From Vespula vulgaris (taxonomy: Eukaryota > Arthropoda > Insecta > Hymenoptera > Vespidae): a DNA stretch of 64,000 nt. Each line of letters opens with the position of its first letter. The stretch's first letter is position 1. Below, piece by piece: positions 52,507 to 62,767 of this stretch. The notes beneath the pieces are model-generated. The model was not told the origin of the DNA. It made no database searches and worked only from the letters and a program-made list of their open reading frames with translations. The DNA lies in the NCBI RefSeq assembly GCF_905475345.1, contig NW_026114518.1:310001-374000 (forward strand). The letters are read 5' to 3'. The translations under genes were made by a program, and so were the position numbers.

Positions 52507-53359
52507 AACTGGTCCGAGGTCATTGGAAAGGGCTCGTCGCGCCCTACGCGCCCATATTTTTTTCATCCAGATCTGACCAATAGGAGCCGAGTTATAACGG
52601 TTTAAAGGGAACAAAGGAAAAAAAAATTTTTTTTAACAATTTTTCTCTCCGAAACTGTAGCACCTAGAACAACCGGAGCGAGAGCATTGGAAAGGGCTCG
52701 TCGCGCCGTACACGCCTATACTTTTTTCATCAAGATCTGACCAATAGGAGCCGAGTTACAACGGTTTAAATGGAACAAAGGAAAAAAAAATTTTTCTTTA
52801 ACAATTTTTTTCTCCGAAATTGTGGCTCCTAGAACAACCGGAGCAAGGGCATTGGAAAGGGCTCGTCGCCTCCTACACGGCCATATTTTGTTCATCCAGA
52901 TCTGACCAATAGGAGCCGAGTTATAACGGTTTAAAGGGAACAAAGGAAAAAAAAATTTTTTTTAATAATTTTTCTCTCCGAAACTATAGCACCTAGAACA
53001 ACCGGAGCGAGAGCATTGGAAAGGGCTCGTCGCGCCGTACACGCCTATATTTTTTTCATCCAGATCTGACCAATAGGAGCCGAGTTATACCGGATAAAAC
53101 GGAACAAAGGAAAAAAAAATTTTTCTTTAACAATTTTTTTCTCCGAAACTATAGGACCTAGAACAACTGGAGCGAGGGCATTGGAAAGGACTCGTCGCCT
53201 CCTACACGCCCATATTTTGTTCATCCAGATCTGACCAATAGGAGCCGAGTTATAACGGTTTAAAGGGAACAAAGGAAAAAAAAATTTTTTTTAACAATTT
53301 TTCTCTCCGAAACTATAGCACCTAGAACAACCGGAGCGAGAGCATTGGAAAGGGCTCGT

Positions 53360-54672
53360 CGCGCCGTACACGCCTATATTTTTTTCATCCAGATCTGACC
53401 AACTGGAGCCGAGTTATAACGGTTTAAAGGGAACAAAGGAAAAAAAAATTTTTTTTAACAATTTTTCTCTCCGAAACTATAGCACCTAGAACAACCGGAG
53501 CGAGAGCATTGGAAAGGGCTCGTCGCGCCGTACACGCCTATATTTTTTTCATCCAGATCTGACCAATAGGAGCCGAGTTATACCGGATAAAACGGAACAA
53601 AGGAAAAAAAAATTTTTCTTTAACAATTTTTTTCTCCGAAACTATAGGACCTAGAACAACTGGAGCAAGGGCATTGGAAAGGGCTCGTCGCCTCCTACAC
53701 TGCCATATTTTTTTCATCCAGATCTGACCAACTGGAGCCGAGTTATAACGGTTCAAAGGGAACAAAGGAAAAAAAAATTTTTTTTAACAATTTTTCTCTC
53801 CGAAACTATAGCACCTAGAACAACCGGAGCGAGAGCATTGGAAAGGGCTCGTCGCGCCGTACACGCCTATATTTTTTTCATCCAGATCTGACCAACTGGA
53901 GCCGAGTTATAACGGTTCAAAGGGAACAAAGGAAAAAAAAATTTTGTTTAACAATTTTTCTCTCCGAAACTATAGCACCTAGAACAACCGGAGCGAGGGC
54001 ATTGGAATGGGCTCGTCGCCTCCTACACTGCCATATTTTTTTCATCAAGATCTGACCAATAGGAGCCGAGTAACAACGGTTTAAATGGAACAATGGAAAA
54101 TAATCTTTCTTTAACAATTTTTATCTCCGAAACTGTGGCATCTAGAACAACTGGACCGAGGTCATTGGAAAGGGCTCGTCGCGCCCTACGCGCCCATATT
54201 TTTTTCATCCAGATCTGACCAATAGGAGCCGAGTTATAACGGTTTAAAGGGAACAAAGGAAAAAAAAATTTTTCTTTAACAATTTTTTTCTCCGAAATTG
54301 TGGCACCTAGAACAACCGGAGCAAGGGCATTGGAAAGGGCTCGTCGCCTCCTACACGGCCATATTTTGCTCATCCAGATCTGACCAATAGGAGCCGAGTT
54401 ACAACGGTTTAAATGGAACAAAGGAAAAAAATTTTTCTTGAACAATTTTTTCCTCCGAAACTGTAGCACTTAGAACAACCGGAGCGAGGGCATTGGAAAG
54501 GACTCGTCGCGCCGTACACGCCCATATTTTTTTCTTCCAGATGTGACCAACAGGAGCCGAGTATTAACGGTTTAAAGGGAACAAAGGAAAAAAAAATTTT
54601 TCTTTAACAATTTTTATCTCCGGAACTGTGGCATCTAGAACAACTGGACCGAGGTCATTGGAAAGGGCTCGT
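53360..54672 (+). repeat. Eight-monomer (1,313-bp) tandem duplication, copy 1
   Basis: Constant offset 1,313 links this to 54,673-55,985. Private variants include ttataccggataaaac (53,580 and 54,893), A9-TTTTGTTTAAC (53,944 and 55,257), cgagtaacaacgg, an aaaataatctttc tail joined to tatctccgaaact (not to the landmark monomer), and gagtattaacgg with tttcttccag. Confidence 0.83.
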
Positions 54673-55985
54673 CGCGCCGTACACGCCTATATTTTTTTCA
54701 TCCAGATCTGACCAACTGGAGCCGAGTTATAACGGTTTAAAGGGAACAAAGGAAAAAAAAATTTTTTTTAACAATTTTTCTCTCCGAAACTATAGCACCT
54801 AGAACAACCGGAGCGAGAGCATTGGAAAGGGCTCGTCGCGCCGTACACGCCTATATTTTTTTCATCCAGATCTGACCAATAGGAGCCGAGTTATACCGGA
54901 TAAAACGGAACAAAGGAAAAAAAAATTTTTCTTTAACAATTTTTTTCTCCGAAACTATAGGACCTAGAACAACTGGAGCAAGGGCATTGGAAAGGGCTCG
55001 TCGCCTCCTACACTGCCATATTTTTTTCATCCAGATCTGACCAACTGGAGCCGAGTTATAACGGTTCAAAGGGAACAAAGGAAAAAAAAATTTTTTTTAA
55101 CAATTTTTCTCTCCGAAACTATAGCACCTAGAACAACCGGAGCGAGAGCATTGGAAAGGGCTCGTCGCGCCGTACACGCCTATATTTTTTTCATCCAGAT
55201 CTGACCAACTGGAGCCGAGTTATAACGGTTCAAAGGGAACAAAGGAAAAAAAAATTTTGTTTAACAATTTTTCTCTCCGAAACTATAGCACCTAGAACAA
55301 CCGGAGCGAGGGCATTGGAATGGGCTCGTCGCCTCCTACACTGCCATATTTTTTTCATCAAGATCTGACCAATAGGAGCCGAGTAACAACGGTTTAAATG
55401 GAACAATGGAAAATAATCTTTCTTTAACAATTTTTATCTCCGAAACTGTGGCATCTAGAACAACTGGACCGAGGTCATTGGAAAGGGCTCGTCGCGCCCT
55501 ACGCGCCCATATTTTTTTCATCCAGATCTGACCAATAGGAGCCGAGTTACAACGGTTTAAATGGAACAAAGGAAAAAAATTTTTCTTGAACAATTTTTTC
55601 CTCCGAAACTGTAGCACTTAGAACAACCGGAGCGAGGGCATTGGAAAGGACTCGTCGCGCCGTACACGGCCATATTTTTTTCATCCAGATCTGACCAATA
55701 GGAGCCGAGTTATAACGGTTTAAAGGGAACAAAGGAAAAAAAAATTTTTTTTAATAATTTTTCTCTCCGAAACTATAGCACCTAGAACAACCGGAGCGTG
55801 GGCATTGGAAAGGACTCGTCGCGCCGTACACGCCCATATTTTTTTCTTCCAGATGTGACCAACAGGAGCCGAGTATTAACGGTTTAAAGGGAACAAAGGA
55901 AAAAAAAATTTTTCTTTAACAATTTTTATCTCCGGAACTGTGGCATCTAGAACAACTGGACCGAGGTCATTGGAAAGGGCTCGTC
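54673..55985 (+). repeat. Eight-monomer tandem duplication, copy 2, with one monomer swapped
   Basis: Up to about 55,540 the offset from copy 1 is 1,313. It then falls to 1,148, so one gcaaggg monomer is missing, and returns to 1,312 after an extra gtagcactt/acacggcc unit with T8 tail (about 55,608-55,770). One 165-bp monomer was lost and one 164-bp monomer gained a few hundred bases apart. Alternatively, a gene-conversion tract could have replaced the interval. Confidence 0.78.
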
Positions 55986-56422
55986 GCGCCCTACGCGCCC
56001 ATATTTTTTTCATCCAGATCTGACCAATAGGAGCCGAGTTATAACGGTTTAAAGGGAACAAAGGAAAAAAAAATTTTTCTTTAACAATTTTTTTCTCCGA
56101 AATTGTGGCACCTAGAACAACCGGAGCAAGGGCATTGGAAAGGGCTCGTCGCCTCCTACACGCCCATATTTTGTTCATCCAGATCTGACCAATAGGAGCC
56201 GAGTTATAACGGTTTAAAGGGAACAAAGGAAAAAAAAATTTTTCTTTAACAATTTCTTTCTCCGAAACTATAGCACCTAGAACAACCGAAGCGAGGGCAC
56301 TGGAAAGGGCTCGTCGCGCCCTACGCGCCCATATTTTTTTCATCAAGATCTGACCAATAGGAGGCGAGTTACAACCGTTTAAATGGAACAATGGAAAATA
56401 ATCTTTCTTTAACAATTTTTTT

Positions 56423-56587
56423 CTCCAAAACTATAGCAACGAGAACAACCGGACAGGGGTCATTGGAAGGCGCTCCTCGCGCACTACACGGCCATGTTTT
56501 GTTCATCCAGATCTGACCAATAGGAGCAGAGTTATAACGGTTTAAAGGGAACAAAGGAAAAAAAAATTTTTCTTTCACAATTTTTTT
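56423..56587 (+). repeat. Divergent landmark monomer 7
   Basis: This is the first landmark after block B. It has ggccatgttttg for ggccatattttg and a ctttcacaatt ending. Its follower is mixed: an atagcatc head with gggcattgg but the caggcgcat core. Confidence 0.85.
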
Positions 56588-57009
56588 CTCCGAAACTATA
56601 GCATCTAGAACAACCGGAGCGAGGGCATTGGAAAGGGCTCGTCGCCTCCTACAGGCGCATATTTTTTTCATCCAGATCTGACCAATAGGAGCCGAGTTAT
56701 AACGGTTTAAAGGGAACAAAGGAAAAAAAAATTTTTCTTTAACAATTTTTTTCTCCGAAACCGTGGCCCCTAGAACAACCAGAGCGAGGGCATTGAAAAG
56801 TGCTCGTCGCCTCCTACAGGCGCATATTTTTTTCATCCAGATCTGACCAATAGGAGCCGACTTATAACGGTTTAAAGGGAACAAAGGAAACAAAAATTTT
56901 TCTTTAACAATTTTTTCCTTCGAAACTGTAGCACTTAGAACAACCGGAGCGAGGGCATTGGAAAGGACTCGTCGCGCCGTACACGCCCATATTTTTTTCA
57001 TCCAGATCT

Positions 57010-58242
57010 GACCAATAGGAGCCGAGTTACAACGGTTTAAATGGAACAGAGGAAAAAAATTTTTCTTTAACAATTTTTTCCTCCGAAACTGTAGCACTTA
57101 GAACAACCGGATCGAGGGCATTGGAAAGGACTCGTCGCGCCGTACACGCCCATATTTTTTTCATCCAGATCTGACCAACAGGAGCCGAGTTATAACGGTT
57201 TAAAGGGAACAAAGGAAAAAAAAATTTTTCTTTAACAATTTTTCTCTCCGAAACTGTGGCACCTAGAACAACTGGACCGAGGTCATTGGAAAGGGCTCGT
57301 CGCTCCCTACGCGCCCATATTTTTTTCATCCAGATCTGACCAATAGGAGCCGAGTTATAACGGTTTAAAGGGAACAAAGGAAAAAAAAATTTTTCTTTCA
57401 CAATTTTTTTCTCCGAAACTATAGCATCTAGAACAACAGGAGCGAGGGCATTGGAAAGGGCTCGTCGCCTCCTACACGGCCATATTTTTTTCATCCAGAT
57501 CTGACCAATAGGAGCCGAGTTACAACCGTTTAAATGGAACAATGGAAAATAATCTTTCTTTAACAATTTTTTTCTCCAAAACTATAGCAACGAGAACAAC
57601 CGGACAGGGGTCATTGGAAGGCGCTCCTCGCGCACTACACGGCCATATTTTGTTCATCCAGATCTGACCAATAGGAGCAGAGTTATAACGGTTTAAAGGG
57701 AACAAAGGAAAAAAAAATTTTTCTTTAACAATTTTTTTCTCCGAAACTATAGCACCTAGAACAACCGGAGCGAGGGAATTGGAAAGTGCTCGTCGCCTCC
57801 TACAGGCGCATATTTTTTTCATCCAGATCTGACCAATAGGAGCCGAGTTATAACGGTTTAAAGGGAACAAAGGAAACAAAAATTTTTCTTTAACAATTTT
57901 TTCCTCCGAAACTGTAGCACCTAGAACAACCGGAGCGAGGGCATTGGAAAGGACTCGTCGCGCCGTATACGCCCATATTTTTTTCATCCAGATCTGACCA
58001 ACAGGAGCCGAGTTATAACGGTTTAAAGGGAACAAAGGAAAAAAAAATTTTTCTTTAACAATTTTTCTCTCCGAAACTGTGGCACCTAGAACAACTGCAC
58101 CGAGGGCATTGGAAAGGACTCGTCGCGCCGTACACGCCCATATTTTTTTCATCCAGATCTGACCAACAGGAGCCGAGTTATAACGGTTTAAAGGGAACAA
58201 AGGAAAAAAAAATTTTTCTTTAACAATTTTTCTCTCCGAAAC
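57010..58242 (+). repeat. Block C segment, copy 1 (offset 5,758)
   Basis: The segment is repeated at 62,768-64,000. Shared private words are ggaacagagg (57,047 and 62,805), accggatcgagg, tcgctccctacgcg, acaacaggagc, gccgtatacgccc and aactgcaccgaggg. The second copy runs off the window end, so the true length is unknown. Confidence 0.82.
57574..57738 (+). repeat. Divergent landmark monomer 8
   Basis: This is a complete copy with the standard broken A-tract upstream and gggaattgg follower, in the first 988-bp unit. Confidence 0.88.
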
Positions 58243-58561
58243 TGTGGCACCTAGAACAACTGGACCGAGGTCATTGGAAAGGGCTCGTCGCTCCCTACGC
58301 GCCCATATTTTTTTCATCCAGATCTGACCAATAGGAGCCGAGTTATAACGGTTTAAAGGGAACAAAGGAAAAAAAAATTTTTCTTTCACAATTTTTTTCT
58401 CCGAAACTATAGCATCTAGAACAAGAGGAGCGAGGGCATTGGAAAGGGCTCGTCGCCTCCTACACGGCCATATTTTTTTCATCCAGATCTGACCAATAGG
58501 AGCCGAGTTACAACCGTTTAAATGGAACAATGGAAAATAATCTTTCTTTAACAATTTTTTT

Positions 58562-58726
58562 CTCCAAAACTATAGCAACGAGAACAACCGGACAGGGGTC
58601 ATTGGAAGGCGCTCCTCGCGCACTACACGGCCATATTTTGTTCATCCAGATCTGACCAATAGGAGCAGAGTTATAACGGTTTAAAGGGAACAAAGGAAAA
58701 AAAAATTTTTCTTTAACAATTTTTTT
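58562..58726 (+). repeat. Divergent landmark monomer 9
   Basis: This is a complete copy 988 bp after the preceding one, with the same flanks. Confidence 0.88.
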
Positions 58727-59384
58727 CTCCGAAACTATAGCACCTAGAACAACCGGAGCGAGGGAATTGGAAAGTGCTCGTCGCCTCCTACAGGCGCATA
58801 TTTTTTTCATCCAGATCTGACCAATAGGAGCCGAGTTATAACGGTTTAAAGGGAACAAAGGAAACAAAAATTTTTCTTTAACAATTTTTTCCTCCGAAAC
58901 TGTAGCACCTAGAACAACCGGAGCGAGGGCATTGGAAAGGACTCGTCGCGCCGTATACGCCCATATTTTTTTCATCCAGATCTGACCAACAGGAGCCGAG
59001 TTATAACGGTTTAAAGGGAACAAAGGAAAAAAAAATTTTTCTTTAACAATTTTTCTCTCCGAAACTGTGGCACCTAGAACAACTGCACCGAGGTCATTGG
59101 AAAGGGCTCGTCGCTCCCTACGCGCCCATATTTTTTTCATCCAGATCTGACCAATAGGAGCCGAGTTATAACGGTTTAAAGGGAACAAAGGAAAAAAAAA
59201 TTTTTCTTTCACAATTTTTTTCTCCGAAACTATAGCATCTAGAACAACAGGAGCGAGGGCATTGGAAAGGGCTCGTCGCCTCCTACACGGCCATATTTTT
59301 TTCATCCAGATCTGACCAATAGGAGCCGAGTTACAACCGTTTAAATGGAACAATGGAAAATAATCTTTCTTTAACAATTTTTTT

Positions 59385-59549
59385 CTCCAAAACTATAGCA
59401 ACGAGAACAACCGGACAGGGGTCATTGGAAGGCGCTCCTCGCTCCGTACACGCCCATATTTTTTTCATCCAGATGTGACCAATAGGAGCCGAGTTATAAC
59501 GGTTTAAAGGGAACAAAGGAAAAAAAAATTTTTCTTTAACAATTTTTAT
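59385..59549 (+). repeat. Divergent landmark monomer 10, recombinant
   Basis: It follows the reference as far as ggcgctcctcgc and then changes to tccgtacacgcccat with agatgtgacc and a tatctcc ending. The 165-bp length is kept, so the switch was in register. Confidence 0.85.
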
Positions 59550-60372
59550 CTCCGAAACTGTGGCATCTAGAACAACTGGACCGAGGTCGTTGGAAAGGGC
59601 TCGTCGCGCCCTACGCGCCCATATTTTTTTCATCCAGATCTGACCAATAGGAGCCAAGTTATAACGGTTTAAAGGGAACAAAGGAAAAAAAAATTTTTCT
59701 TTAACAATTTTTTTCTCCGAAACTATAGCACCTAGAACAACCGAAGCGAGGGCATTGGAAAGGGCTCGTCGCGCCCTACGCGCCCATATTTTTTTCATCC
59801 AGATCTGACCAATAGGAGCCGAGTTACAACGGTTTAAATGGAACAAAGGGAAAAAAAATTTTTCTTTAACAATTTTTTCCTCCGAAACTGTAGCACTTAG
59901 AACAACCGGAGCGAGGGCATTGGAAAGGACTCTTCGCGCCGTACACGCCCATATTTTTTTCATCCAGATCTGACCAACAGGAGCCGAGTTATAACGGTTT
60001 AAAGGGAACAAAGGAAAAAAAAATTTTTCTTTAACAATTTTTCTCTCCGAAACTGTGGCTCCTAGAACAACTGGACCGAGGTCATTGGAAAGGGCTCGTC
60101 GCGCCCTACGCGCCCATATTTTTTTCATCCAGATCTGACCAATAGGAGCCGAGTTATAACGGTTTAAAGGGATCAAAGGAAAAAAAAATTTTTCTTTCAC
60201 AATTTTTTTCTCCGAAACTATAGCATCTAGAACAACCGGAGCGAGGGCATTGGAAAGGGCTCGTCGCCTCCTACACGGCCATACTTTTTTCATCCAGATC
60301 TGACCAATAGGAGCCGAGTTACAACCGTTTAAATGGAACAATGGAAAATAATCTTTCTTTAACAATTTTTTT

Positions 60373-60536
60373 CTCCAAAACTATAGCAACGAGAACAACC
60401 GGACAGGGGTCATTGGAAGGCGCTCCTCGCACCGTACACGCCCATATTTTTTTCATCCAGATCTGACCAACTGGAGCCGAGTTATAACGGTTCAAATGGA
60501 ACAAAGGAAAAAAAAATTTTTTTTAACAATTTTTCT
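60373..60536 (+). repeat. Divergent landmark monomer 11, recombinant
   Basis: It breaks off at nearly the same place as the one before (ggcgctcctcgc, then accgtacacgcccat) but continues into an accaactgg/ttcaaatgg/T8 tail (164 bp). The partner therefore differs from that of landmark 10. Confidence 0.85.
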
Positions 60537-62016
60537 CTCCGAAACTGTAGCACCTAGAACAACCGGAGCGAGGGCTTTGGAAAGGGCTCGTCGCGCCGTA
60601 CACGCCTATATATTTTTCATCCAGATCTGACCAATAGGTGCCGATTTATAACGGATAAAACGGAACAAAGGAAAAAAAAATTTTTCTTTAACAATTTTTT
60701 TCTCCGAAACTATAGGACCTAGAACAACTGGAGCGAGGGCATTGGAAAGGACTCGTCGCGCCGTACACGCCCATATTTTTTTCATCCAGATGTGACCAAC
60801 AGGAGCCGAGTTATAACGCTTTAAAGGGAACAAAGGAAAAAGAAATTTTTCTTTAACAATTTTTATCTCCGAAACTGTGGCATCTAGAACAACTGGACCG
60901 AGGTCATTGGAAAGGGCTCGTCGCGCCCTACGCGCCCATATTTTTTTCATCCAGATCTGACCAATAGGAGCCGAGTTATAACGGTTTAAAGGGAACAAAG
61001 GAAAAAAAAATTTTTCTTTAACAATTTTTTTCTCCGAAACTATAGCACCTAGAACAACCGAAGCGAGGGCATTGGAAAGGGCTCGTCGCCTCCTACACGG
61101 CCATATTTTTTTCATCCAGATCTGACCAATAGGAGCCGAGTTACAACGGTTTAAATGGAACAAAGGAAAAAAATTTTTCTTTAACAATTTTTTCCTCCGA
61201 AACTGTAGCACTTGGAACAACCGGAGCGAGGGCATTGGAAAGGACTCGTCGCTCCGTACACGCCCATATTTTTTTCATCCAGATCTGACCAACAGGAGCC
61301 GAGTTATAACGGTTTAAAGGGAACAAAGGAAAAAAAAATTTTTCTTTAACAATTTTTCTCTCCGAAACTGTGGCACCTAGAACAACCGGAGCGAGGGCAT
61401 TGGAAAGGATTCGTCGCGCCGTACACGCCCATATTTTTTTCATCCAGATCTGACCAACTGGTGCGGAGTTATAACGGTTCAAAGGGAACAAAGGAAAAAA
61501 AAATTTTTTTTAACAATTTTTCTCTCCGAAACTATAGCACCTAGGACAACTGGACCGAGGTCATTGGAAAGGGCTCGTCGCGCCCTACGCGCCCATATTT
61601 TTTTCATCCAGATCTGACCAATAGGAGCCGAGTTATAACGGTTTAAAGGGAACAAAGGAAAAAAAAATTTTTCTTTAACAATTTTTTTCTCCGAAATTGT
61701 GGCACCTAGAACAACCGGAGCAAGGGCATTGGAAAGGGCTCGTCGCCTCCTACACGGCCATATTTTGTTCATCCAGATCTGACCAATAGGAGCCGAGTTA
61801 TAACGGTTTAAAGGGAACAAAGGAAAAAAAAATTTTTCTTTAACAATTTCTTTCTCCGAAACTATAGCACCTAGAACAACCCGAGCGAGGGCATTGGAAA
61901 GGGCTCGTCGCGCCCTACGCGCCCATATTTTTTTCATCAAGATCTGACCAATAGGAGCCGAGTTACAACCGTTTAAATGGAACAATGGAAAATTATCTTT
62001 CTTTAACAATTTTTTT

Positions 62017-62181
62017 CTCAAAAACTATAGCAACGAGAACAACCGGACAGGGGTCATTGGAAGGCGCTCCTCGCGCACTACACGGCCATATTTTGTTCAT
62101 CCAGATCTGACCAATAGGAGCAGAGTTATAACGGTTTAAAGGAAACGAAGGAAAAAAAAATTTTTCTTTAACAATTTTTAT
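62017..62181 (+). repeat. Divergent landmark monomer 12
   Basis: This is a complete copy with extra changes: ctcaaaaact at the anchor, gaaaattatctttc upstream, ggaaacgaagg in the tail and a tatctcc boundary to its gggaattgg follower. Confidence 0.84.
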
Positions 62182-62767
62182 CTCCGAAACTATAGCACCT
62201 AGAACAACCGGAGCGAGGGAATTGGAAAGTGCTCGTCGCCTCCTACAGGCGCATATTTTTTTCATCCAGATCTGACCAACAGGAGCCGAGTTATAACGGT
62301 TTAAAGGGAACAAAGGAAAAAAAAATTTTTCTTTAACAATTTTTCTCTCCGAAACTGTGGCACCTAGAACAACTGGACCGAGGTCATTGGAAAGGACTCG
62401 TCGCGCCGTACACGCCCATATTTTTTTCATCCAGATGTGACCAATAGGAGCCGAGTTATAACGGTTTAAAGGGAGCAAAGGAAAAAAAATTTTTCTTTAA
62501 CAATTTTTATCTCCGAAACTGTGGCATCTAGAACAACTGGAACGAGGTCATTGGAAAGGGCTCGTCGCGCCCTACGCGACCATATTTTTTTCAACCAGAT
62601 CTGACCAATAGGAGCCAAGTAATAACGGTTTAAAGGGAACAAAGGAAAAAAAAATTTTTCTTTAACAATTTTTTTCTCCGAAACTATAGCACCTAGAACA
62701 ACCGAAGCGAGGGCATTGGAAAGGGCTCGTCGCCTCCTACACGGCCATATTTTTTTCATACAGATCT

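Larger units (their letters stand above)
29071..53360 (+). repeat. Array block B
   Basis: This part is defined by variants that are absent or rare elsewhere: tcatcaagatctg (from about 29,050), regular ctgcgaaactgtgg (about 29,461 onward; one earlier near 18,770), ggagcgagagc (from about 30,800), tagatcctag (from about 33,740), tggaatctag, ctttgacaatt and ttttgctcatcc. Basic cycles of four or five monomers (about 658 and 823 bp between tagatcc heads) are combined into duplications of 2,302/1,972, 2,633 and 1,646 bp. Within these copies very few differences are visible, suggesting recent amplification. Borders are transitional. Confidence 0.7.
57115..59380 (+). repeat. Six-monomer (988-bp) unit repeated, last copy one monomer short
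   Basis: Offset 988 links 57,115-58,102 with 58,103-59,090. The following offset is 823, because one monomer has been lost through a hybrid at about 59,085-59,100 that reads ctgcaccgagg from one subtype and tcattggaaagggctcg from the next. Each unit holds one landmark monomer plus its gggaattgg follower. Confidence 0.78.
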
